Assembly: GCA_031213475.1 (NCBI GenBank)
Contig: JARUPZ010000035.1
Span: 3,152,953 to 3,216,952, forward strand
Length of the DNA: 64,000 bases
From: Nereocystis luetkeana
Taxonomy: Eukaryota; Sar; Phaeophyceae; Laminariales; Laminariaceae
Direction: 5' to 3'
Part shown: in pieces, positions 55,664 through 64,000 of the stretch
How positions within the stretch are numbered: the stretch's first letter is position 1
How the letters are laid out: the number at the start of each line of letters is the position of its first letter
Notes under the pieces: generated by a model
The model's database searches: none
Told to the model about the DNA's origin: nothing
Seen by the model: the letters and a program-made list of their open reading frames with translations, nothing else
Translations under genes and position numbers: made by a program

Positions 55664-58600
55664 ATGACCTCGCCACCGAAGCCCGCGTCCCCATGGGCCG
55701 TGAAGCTCGCGAACGAGGGGAAGGAGCAGGGGGTGCCGGTGGAGAAGATCCGCCAGAAGCTGGTGCTGGAAGGCCTGGAGCCGGACCTGATAAACGTTGT
55801 CCTAAAAGGAAGCGGGACCGGCGGCGACGTCGGACCGGAAGAGCACGTCGCGCCGAGCTCCCCCTCGACTTCTCCCCAACGCCAACAGCTGTCCGCCAGG
55901 TGGGAGGGAGAGATTGTGGGTCACGACGCCCTTGTCGGTTGTCGTTAGTGTAGCAGTTGGTGTTGACTTGTGGCGACGGTTGTATGTCTTCGCGCGAAAA
56001 CACGCACGAACAAACCTCAGCATGCAGCAGGTACATCTCGTTCTCCTTTTTATTTATAGCTGACTCCGCGATGTGTAGCTGGTCCCCCTATGTCCGGAAA
56101 TATAATGATCGTTTTATCAATAATTTGAAGGTTAAAACCGTCCTTATATTGCCGGAGTCAAGTGGTATTCTGTACGCGGGTCTTTTGTCAAGGGGCCTGC
56201 TTTCCTCTGTTTCTCGTGACTGCTCCCGGTCCGCTTCGCAAATAAACACCGATCCGGATGCATGCTCTCATGCTCTCCCCGCGCGTCCACATGAGCAGGA
56301 AATTCCACGACATGCTCTTGGTCGGGCTGCCCCCTGCTGTCGTGCGGCAGAAGATGGCCATGGTGAGGAACTTTCGGTGCCAAGTGACATGAACAGCGTC
56401 TGCTGTTTCTCTTGTTGCTCTTTGCATGCGTACTCTATGTGCACTAATAATACACGCAGTATACTGCTTTTACAGCATCATAGTTCCTGCCCGGTTGCCC
56501 CCTTGGCTTTTTCGAGTCACGTTTCCGTTGAGACATGTGAGTGTCCCAGACCCAGATCATCTTCATGTCGATGTCCGCCGCTTGTTTCGGAGCCTACATG
56601 ATCACCTTTTGCCTGGTTCCTCCAAAAGCGTATCAGACAGATAGGAAATGTTCTTCCTGGCACCCACTGCGCCGCGTCCTGGTCAAGTTCGAATCGTTAT
56701 TTTTAGCACTGCTTCTGCCCTGTTGTTGTTCAGTGATTGTGACGTGTTGAGGAAAGAACAGGTGGCCAGAGGCGCAGGTGGTTTGGTGATGAGAGAGAAT
56801 ATTCGTTGGGCACTGTTGGGCCTGATGGTACTTTTATTTATAATCCAAATACGAACGTCAAATCTGAGGAGGCCCAGTTATTATAGTGACTTTAGTTGAA
56901 GTACGCACACGTGCGTGGGCTGGGTCTCCCCCTCCCAGCAGCCTCCGCGAACTTTGCTGGTGGCTCGCTGTGATGTGTTCAAAAGTCGCCGCACCTGGAA
57001 GGCCTTGCTTCGCCTAAAAAGGCCATGTTTCGCCAGGTACTCGTACAGCCAGCCACCATTAATACTATTATTAGTACGAAATACTGCGTCAAAAAGTGAT
57101 TCGTGCCTCGCGCCTAATAAAAACCAGTACTACCATGGTACAGCAGTGCCTGTCGTATCTAGTATGATGACATGGCTTTGCATTGCCCACTGCAGTTCAC
57201 ACTGCACACGTGGCAACGTAGTATCTCTGTGGCGTAGCTTTGTGACCACAGAACTTGTATCTCTTCTAGGATGGAAGAATCGGCACGGACACTGGTTGTG
57301 CTGGATGTCGACGGGTAGAAAGAACGGTTTAATGTGAAGAACACACACACACACACAGTGCACGTACCAGGTACCAGGTATAATACAGCGGTATCGACAA
57401 GCGAAGTTCATTCAAGCGCATTTCATTCAAGCGCACTGTGTGTATAGACACTGCTAGTGCCCCTTGCACATTCTCCGTCGCGACTGCTGCTTTTGCTGGG
57501 TTGACAAGCCAGTACGTCACGCACTAACTATTGATATTAATAGTACGCTCGTGCGTACTCGTACGCACGTTTCCGTTATCGACGACATATCATAGCGGCG
57601 CCAGTTTTCACAACGGCCATAATCTACCGGTAGGTAGTATCGGGTATGGTATCATACAATTATGGAGCCTTGTGCTGCAGAAGGCTGGCCCCTTGAAAGT
57701 GGTGCTGGTGGGTGGGGCCTCTTTATCCGCGGGATGCCGTTATTCGTGAGCCATGCCATCCAGTGGGTTACTCCATGTTTTTTTTTTTTTTTTTTTGCTC
57801 ATCCCATTTATTATCTTCGCACATCTTCTCTCTCCTTCAAACTCGTACTCAGAGCTCTCCTTCAAACTCGTAACTCAGATCCGGGGTCACATAGCAGGCT
57901 CTTCTACCCCCTTCCCGCTACGGTACGTGCCTTCATTTTTATCGCGAGAAGATTTCAGCCTTTTCTTCCCTCGTCGACTCGCATCGAAATGTACAGGAGG
58001 TTCGTGCATGTTCAATGTATGATACCATGATATACATACGTGCATGATATGTATGCGCGTCAACAACGAGTTCAGTTCCGAGTTCTGAATGAGGGAACTC
58101 AAGGACACGGAGCCTTTCTCCGTTGATTTGTTTCCGTCTCCTCCTGGATTCTGAACCTAATGGTGAAGAGAGCTGACTATTATTTCAACTAGAAGTTACT
58201 GTACGAGCCCATGATACGCTAGGTGTGTACCATGTATACAACTGCTGCAAAACGCAGCTTGATTGATGGACAGCGAGAGGTCGAGGGAGTTAGGCTGTCT
58301 TTGTATCGCCGTTTCCCATGCTGTTGGGGAGGCTTGTTTCAGATGAAAGACGAGATTTTCCTGCACCCTCCGTGCAGAACTGACTCATCTGGTTGGGGCG
58401 AGAGCCGCCATACGCACGAGCAGCGAGAGGCGACAGGCAGGGGGCAAGGACAAAACGAGTTTGAGCACCTCGCTTCTCCCCTGCTGCACAAACAGTAGTA
58501 ACCTAGAATTTTCAAGTACCAGTACGCCAGTAGAGAGCTATGGTTGATTTCTCCTTAGCCAATAAAAAACAGATGATCATACGTGACAACTTCTGCTGTT

Positions 58601-59352
58601 CCATGATGATATTTCGCTTAGTTCACACACCGCTACTGCAGGTACAACCCGCCCCGCTCATACGCAAGAAACTCACAAAAAAAGTCAGCCTAAAAAATTG
58701 GCACAAGAAAGCTCTCAGCCTACCGTAGTCTGTGTCCAAGCTTTAACCCTTTTAGAACCGCAGTCCCGTTTATAGGACAAACTACTTAGAAATTCAGTCA
58801 ATTGTTCCCAAAAGGGGGACTGCAGCCCTGATAGGGTCAAGGAAGCTGACCGGTTCCTGTGGCTGACCTGGGCTCGAGGCGCCATTCATGGTGCACTATA
58901 CACGAGGGAAACACGTTTTCTAGGGGACCAGGAGAAGAAATCGCAGCATAAGAAAGTGTGCTTTCAGGCGCGCCCTGAATAAGAATGTCAGCCTGACCCC
59001 GATTTTCCGGTTTCTTGTGAAAGGGCCGGTGCTGTACACCAGGTACCGTGTTGCCTGTGAGTTATCTGTCCGTAGAGCTATCCGGCTCGCTACCTACACA
59101 CTCTGTGCGCAGCAGTGGTAGTCGCGGATCTGTAAGACGTGCGAACTGCATCTATCTATCATAGCTTGTAACGGTCCGTTCACATTTTCTTTTCTTCTTT
59201 TTATCCTCCGGCGGATTGGTAAAAACGAAGCTCAAGACTCACCACACTTTTCTTTTGTTTTTTGTGCTGTGAAACAGGAGGGATGTCCACCGGAGGAAAT
59301 CAACACGTTTTTCGCCTCCGAGGGGAAAACGGGGGAGCCTAAGGCCGCCTGA
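55664..59352 (+). CDS. 124-residue protein with two WASHC3/CCDC53-type motifs
   Basis: Exons 55664-55899, 56299-56362 and 59278-59352 (TGA) join in phases 2 and 0. The start codon is followed by T-S-P-P-K-P-A-S-P-W. Two copies of one motif are visible: residues about 15-47 (EQGVPVEKIRQKLVLEGLEP) and about 80-112 (MLLVGLPPAVVRQKM joined to EGCPPEEINTFF). The pattern, hydrophobic-x-x-G-hP-x-x-x-h-R-x-K-M-x-x-E-G-hxP, is that seen near the C terminus of the WASH-complex subunit CCDC53/WASHC3 and in some formin-like proteins. The second motif is split by a 2.9 kb intron, and the codon across the first junction restores Arg. A Ser/Pro-rich linker joins the copies. The function is unknown; a WASH or actin link is inference from the motif only. 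Confidence 0.65.
57791..57985 (+). repeat. Dispersed repeat C, second copy
   Basis: Near-identical to 15275-15440, with an extra partial duplication of CTCCTTCAAACTCGTA and a long T run just before it. In intron 2 of the WASHC3-motif gene. Confidence 0.85.
58743..58840 (+). mobile_element. MITE-2 copy
   Basis: AACCCTTTTAGAACCGCAGT and GGGACTGCAGCCCTGATAGG form the termini of a hairpin of about 98 bp. Confidence 0.8.
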
Positions 59353-59388
59353 AACAATTTTTTCCAGTGATTCGCTTCGGAGGTCAGG

Positions 59389-59433
59389 CGGAGAGAGAGA
59401 GAAAGACTGAGAGAGAGAGACTGAGAGAGAGAG

Positions 59434-59505
<72 letters not shown>
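59389..59505 (+). repeat. (GA)n microsatellite
   Basis: About 110 bases of nearly pure GA, with a few GACTGA and GCGAAG interruptions, just after the stop of the WASHC3-motif gene. Confidence 0.95.
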
Positions 59506-59506
<1 letters not shown>

Positions 59507-59570
59507 AGAGAGAGGAAGGCCAGAGGTCGTTTGGGCGCGGTTTTCCCCCATCGTGGTGGCGGTGGTGCAG

Positions 59571-60905
59571 ATTTTTTTCGACATGCACACAAACACCCCG
59601 CGGCAGTTCCAGTCGACCGCTCCGGCCGGACGGTTGAACTCCGTGTGAGTTATATTTAATTCGGTGCGTTGTCACCCATGAGCCGGTACGTGGTCAACCT
59701 GTAGTCGGCACCACGCGACCCAGCCTTGATTGACTACATACATACCTGGTACATACCTTCCTCGAGCACGAGTAGCGTGGGGCCCCGCCGTGCTTTATTT
59801 GTTCATTACCCGGCGGGGTGATGGCAGCTGTGATTCCGGCTACAAATCATTCGGCGTCCACTGCTGCCCCTGGTGTTATACGGTACGCGGAGGAGGGGAT
59901 TGGTGCCAGCGTTTTGCCTTGCGGTGGCGGGAGTTGCACGACGTTGGGTGGGATCGAGGCGTATACGCTGCTTGCCCTTGTGCCATTTTTGTTCCTTGTT
60001 TCCCATCCGAGAGCGGTACTTTTTTGTTTTCGATTTTTTTTCTCTCAATTTTTCCGACGTGTTCCTCGTGCTCATCCGTTACGTCTATATAGCTGGTCTG
60101 CGTGCGTACTTGCCACGTATGCTTGCATCTGCTGCTTCGTATCCGTGTTCGCGTAAATATTACCAGGGTTATTCGTCTATTTTTGGTTTTATTTCGCTGT
60201 TATTTTATGTGCGTGCTTGGTTTTCGGGCGTTTTTTTGCTGTTATTTATGTCCATGGTTGTTTTTTCGGCGTTGTGATTTGTTTTGTGGTTCTTCGTGTT
60301 ATTTTTGTGTATGGTTGGTTTTTCTGTCGTTTTTTTTTTTAGCATCGGCCACCTCTTCCGGGTTGTCGCGACGGCCAAAGAGCCATCTGAAAAAAACGGT
60401 GCGATGAATCGCTTGGAAAGGGAAAAGGAAAGAAAAGGCGAGGCGAAAGGAACTTCGTATAACACGTGTGATAGAAAAAGACACCCCCTCTGATGGATTT
60501 CGAAGCTGATTTTTTCGACCGTGGGGAAGGTGCAAACGCCGAGCGATGCGTCTATGGAAAGAAAATCTCGTCGAGATGTTTTCCCAAGCCGGTTGTGTGT
60601 GTGTCCTTAAGGCATGTTTGGAGAAAATCGGCACCGAAATTCTTCCGAGGGGGTGTATTTTCCTATCACCCGTGTGGTAGTGTATATGGGTCGGTGTGTG
60701 TTGGGCGGGGGTTGTCTTGTTGTGTGCGTACTGGATCAAAGTCCGTCGTCGTCCTCAAACGCAGCAAGCAAGTTACAGCGACCGACTCTTTCTCCGGCAA
60801 CGCGCGAGCTTCCACATGCAACAAATCAGCGTCTTCAGCGAAGGTTGGGGCAACAACCTGGCGCTTGTTGTGTTTTGTGACTTCGTCGGAATTCGGAATA
60901 CATGA
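59571..60905 (+). CDS. Tentative exon pair of an unrecognised gene
   Basis: An open exon 59571-59644 follows a good acceptor (ggtggtgcag) and ends at a strong donor (GTGAGT). A second open stretch, 60809-60905, follows an AG and ends at TGA. The phases agree (2 to 1 nt), giving I-F-F-D-M-H-T-N-T-P-R, then GRLNSVFHMQQISVFSEGWG and a hydrophobic end NLALVVFCDFVGIR. No family is recognised and the intron would contain a MITE-like element (60462-60678). Only the splice signals and matching phases support it, so it could be chance. Confidence 0.25.
60462..60678 (+). mobile_element. MITE-4 copy with about 40-bp terminal inverted repeats
   Basis: ACACGTGTGATAGAAAAAGA at the left and TATTTTCCTATCACCCGTGT at the right pair with few mismatches. 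The interior GGGGAAGGTGCAAACGCCGA is shared with 23405-23655. Confidence 0.8.
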
Positions 60906-61484
60906 TTTATGCTGTCGCGACTTTCTTCGTGGTCGACTCGTACTCCCTCTAGGCAGCCATGGTTTGGTCCTTATCTCTACTATATCGGCGGGGAAGCGTT
61001 AGCTGGTGTGTACAAACGGTGCATGTTGGTGGCGGTGGTCAAACTTTTAGAGTAACTGTTTTATGGTGGTTCGGGCGGGTGGGGGGGGGGTATAGTTGGC
61101 TGTAGAAAAGAGAGTGTTCGCCTCTTGTACGAGACGCCTGGCATGGACCACACAGCAACAATACGCGCTTGCGAAGAATATCCGGCTCAGGAGATGTTTT
61201 GGTGTGTTGGATTGGTGATTTACAGGCGTAGGTTTGTGGGTATGGTCGTGTTTTTGCGTGTCTCGTGACAGCATGGGGGGGGAGGGGGGGGCGGCTGGAA
61301 GTAGTCTCTGCTGGTGCTAGGTACTCCGCTCGTTGCTGTGCGCAGGCAGTGCACGGAGGGCAGACAGTGAAGTCGCACACGATATCCCCCACGAGTTCGT
61401 CGAAGAAAGTGAAATTTGTGGGGATATCGGTCTACGAAGCCCTGCGACCTTTTGTAGCGTGCTACCTGTCGGTATATACCACCA

Positions 61485-61560
61485 AGGACGGAAATGTAAG
61501 GGCCGTTTGGTGTTCATATTTATACTCCAACATTCCTTGTATTTCCGTCCAGAGCGGTAC
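61485..61560 (+). mobile_element. MITE-5 hairpin copy
   Basis: AAGGACGGAAATGTAAGGGC and TTGTATTTCCGTCCAGAGCG pair as inverted termini around an A/T-rich loop. Confidence 0.75.
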
Positions 61561-62062
61561 CTGCGCACAGCAGTCGGTTGCATTTGTTTTCTGTCGTTTT
61601 TTCGTGTCCAGCGTGTACCCGGTACGATACAGGAGTAGAATCCATATTTTTTAAGCCCCCCCCTTCCCCCCCCCTCCCCGGCTTTTGTTGGCCTGCCCGT
61701 TTTGTGTAAGCCCTTGGCACGGTGCAAGCCGGTCAACTCCTTCTTTCCGCCGAACAAAGCGTTGGCGTTGGGATGAAGGAAACCTGTACAGTACAGCAGT
61801 AGAGAATGTTGCGCAGCACTCGACGAGAGAGAAGGCAATGCTCGACCAGGAAGGTTGAGGGCGGAATGTTTCTGGGACGAGCAGATAGCGTGGTATATTG
61901 CATGATGGGCAGAGGTGGACAACTGTTTGTTGATGAGTTTGGGGCGGAACGACTCCTTGAAACTGTGGCAGTGCTGCTGTATTTTATCGGGAACACCGTA
62001 CATGACTCGTACGCTCCTCTTGCCGGCAGAAAACGACACCGCTGATTGATATCATAATATTA

Positions 62063-62307
62063 AGGGCCATTCTTATCGGAGAGCTTTTTTCCCCAATTTT
62101 TCGACATTTTTTTCGCGCAATTTTTCAATCTTCCATATTTTCCTGTTTTTTTTTTTTCACATATCGGAATGTTAACGAACTTGATATTTTTGCTTCTGGA
62201 GAATTTCACGAATAGTGACAGAACGCCTCCGTATATCGATACATATCTCCAATTATTTCCAAACTTTGGAAAATTTGGAAAAAACGCTCTCCGATAAGAA
62301 TGAACCA
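62063..62307 (+). mobile_element. 245-bp inverted-repeat element
   Basis: GGCCATTCTTATCGGAGAGC plus a T run at the left and AACGCTCTCCGATAAGAATG at the right: terminal repeats of about 28 bp with few mismatches. The interior is A/T-rich. No second copy was seen in the window. Confidence 0.8.
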
Positions 62308-62814
62308 AAGACGGTAAACTCTCGAAAGCAGGAGCACATATGCCGCGATCACCGCACTCAGGGAGAGGGTCGCTCAGTTTTTTTTCGAACGAGGTCTCCT
62401 GCAGCTATATACTCGTAGCTGCGGAGGCGCAAGCCACAGACCACACGCGCTACCGTAGGCGTGACGGCACAAACAGTGTTTTTTTTTTTCTTTCTTCTTA
62501 TTTTGCTATTCGGGGAACGAGTTTCTGATCCGCAGCTCGAATGCTTACCTACGATGGGCGCGTCGGAAATAATAACCATATGGTTCAAGCAGCGAAAACA
62601 ATTGCCACCAATTAGAGATACTGTGTTACCCTTTTTGGTCGGCCACGTACTGAGTGTACAGTGGAGAGTGGACGATGTGCAAGAAGGCGCACATATGTTC
62701 TTTTTAGGTGGTGGCGTCGGGCAAGGAAGACAACAAGGAAAAACGAGCTGTCAGCTGTCAGCGCTCGACCGGACCGCGCTGTGCACGTGTGCACAATAAT
62801 AAGTGACCATATTA

Positions 62815-63063
62815 TTAAGCCAACTTTGTTTCTACGAGTACAGCAGCAGGGTTCGGGGTGGTGTCAGCGTGGTAGACTCGGTCGGGGGTCATCTGTAACA
62901 CACCGCTCTCGCTTGTGCTCGGCAACCTCTCTTCGGTTGAAGCAGGGGGCACATTCCTCACACACAGGACCGCTGCGACGACATTGTCAAGTAGCCATTC
63001 AACGTCTTGCGTCAGCGACGATGCAGATCTCGATTGATTGCCGATGTATATGATCGACGACAT
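62815..63063 (-). CDS. Small hypothetical ORF, 82 codons
   Basis: An ATG-started minus-strand ORF of 82 codons (starts M-S-S-I-I-Y-I-G-N, ends V-E-T-K-L-A). It has mixed composition, no simple repeats and no recognised domain. It is isolated in a repeat-rich spacer. Length alone does not prove coding; it may be a single exon or chance. Confidence 0.2.
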   Translation of the reverse strand: MSSIIYIGNQSRSASSLTQDVEWLLDNVVAAVLCVRNVPPASTEERLPSTSESGVLQMTPDRVYHADTTPNPAAVLVETKLA

Positions 63064-63375
63064 GTAATGTGCTCTCGGCGAAGGGTAATTACAGTTTTTG
63101 GCGGCACCAATTTATGCGGTACCCGGCCGCCCCAGTACACCCCGCGCATGGGATCTTTTTTTTCGCAATCGACGGGCGCATGAAATCCCGCTGGCCCTCA
63201 AACGGTCTACTCTACGTACGGGCTTACGGTCGGCCTAACCAATAGTTATGTGCAGCAGTAGAGTGTAAAGGCAGGTATAGATTTATCAGGCATGGGTTTC
63301 CGTCAGAATGGTGACGGGAACAAAATCGGGTCGTCAAGACACACCCCGAAGGAACTGACTTATCCACGCGCCATC

Positions 63376-63463
63376 TTTTAGAACCGCAGTCCCGTTTAGG
63401 GGACAAACCACTCAAATTTCAAGTAGTTTGTCCCCAAAACGGGACTGCGGTTCTATAAAGGGG
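63376..63463 (+). mobile_element. MITE-2 copy, best preserved
   Basis: TTTTAGAACCGCAGTCCCGT and ACGGGACTGCGGTTCTATAA pair almost perfectly, with GGGGACAAACCACT / AGTAGTTTGTCCCC inside, making one long hairpin of about 88 bp. Confidence 0.85.
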
Positions 63464-64000
63464 TTGCGGTGTGTTTACAGCTTTTCTCCTATTAATAGGT
63501 TTTCCGTCTGGACTAAAATATCAATCCACGAAAAAATATATACGTGGTAGAAGTCTGAAGGGTAGAAGTCTGACGCGCACGTTGGCTTGATTATCTGACG
63601 CCAACTCTTGGCCGTAATTCTTGACCTCGATTATCGCGATTTATTGATTCCGAATATTGCGATTGTTGACGGTTATCTATTAATAGTACTTTTACAAAAA
63701 AAACGAGTTATGGAGCCCGGCGACATTCGCCCTTCTTGACTTCGATTTCTGCGAACGACTATTTTTCGCTCTTCTTTTTGAAAAACGAACGGATTGTGGA
63801 GCTTGGCGAGAATCGGAGTCACGATCCGAAATAAATCAACTTGTTGTGTCAGTGTGTTGAGCTACACAGGTAAAGGTTGGTTGTCTTCCCAAAAAGAAAC
63901 CTTATATTATCTTGCTATCTGAATCGAATATATCCCATCAGCTGAATATCATCTAGATCGCGCAGATCATACGGATCGCAGATCATGCACATCATACAGA

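Noticed and set aside
59232-59675. Leu/Ser and Arg/Glu repeat ORFs
   Set aside because: Translation of the (GA)n microsatellite.
61317-62039. Minus-strand 240-codon ORF, the longest in the right part of the window except for the foldback ORF
   Set aside because: It runs through a MITE-5 hairpin (61485-61560) and a C-run, has no recognisable domain, and has patchy composition. Probably chance.
62395-62470. tRNA-like text on the minus strand (GGTAGCGCGTGTGGTCTGTGG)
   Set aside because: No usable T arm or acceptor stem could be drawn.
1-64000. CRISPR arrays, rRNA genes, bacterial operons, LTR or virus-like elements
   Set aside because: Tandem repeats here have no regular spacers, no rRNA blocks were recognised, genes are intron-rich, and no capsid, envelope or polymerase domains were seen.

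Overview
This is a nuclear segment from a photosynthetic eukaryote, most likely an ochrophyte (stramenopile) alga with a large, repeat-rich genome; a brown alga or close relative is my best guess. Three things support this. The genes are split into short exons by long spliceosomal introns (0.4 to 7.3 kb) with consistent phases. A D27-like protein starts with a signal peptide followed by an F-V-P-P motif, the ASAFAP-type plastid-targeting signature of algae with complex red plastids. The phosphoglycerate kinase is of the bacterial/plastid type. Nothing looks prokaryotic. No LTR element, endogenous virus or Polinton was recognised.

Layout. 535-12873 (+): eight or more-exon PGK gene whose 5' part lies left of the window. 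12874-15907: convergent intergenic spacer. 15908-25824 (-): six-exon 20S proteasome alpha-4 (PSMA7)-like gene encoding 427 residues, with an N-terminal signal peptide and large insertions. 25825-28499: spacer. 28500-39025 (-): five-exon D27-like (beta-carotene isomerase family) plastid protein of 336 residues, with a first intron of about 7.3 kb full of repeats. 39026-42907: spacer with a tandemly duplicated 1.13 kb repeat. 42908-44475 (+): tentative C-terminal exons of a small two-TM protein. 44731-50789 (+): peroxin-13-like gene. 50790-55663: spacer. 55664-59352 (+): three-exon gene for a 124-residue protein carrying two WASHC3/CCDC53-type motifs. 59571-60905 (+): tentative exon pair of an unrecognised gene. 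The rest holds repeats and one doubtful ORF.

The genes do not form a pathway. They cover plastid carbon metabolism (PGK), carotenoid isomerisation (D27), peroxisome import (PEX13), proteolysis (proteasome alpha) and perhaps actin/WASH biology. Introns and spacers hold several families of short inverted-repeat elements (MITE-like), dispersed poly-C-linked repeats, minisatellites and microsatellites.

The most unusual observations are: (1) a proteasome alpha-like subunit that appears to begin with a secretory signal peptide and carries about 100 inserted residues; (2) two exons of that gene whose splice edges are included in tandem arrays, giving several decoy copies of an acceptor and of a donor; (3) strong over-representation of the 9-mer palindrome TACCWGGTA and the 10-mer CTATTAATAG; (4) three GC-AG introns with exactly matching phases. 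All gene models were spliced by eye from homology and phase; none was confirmed by alignment or RNA.
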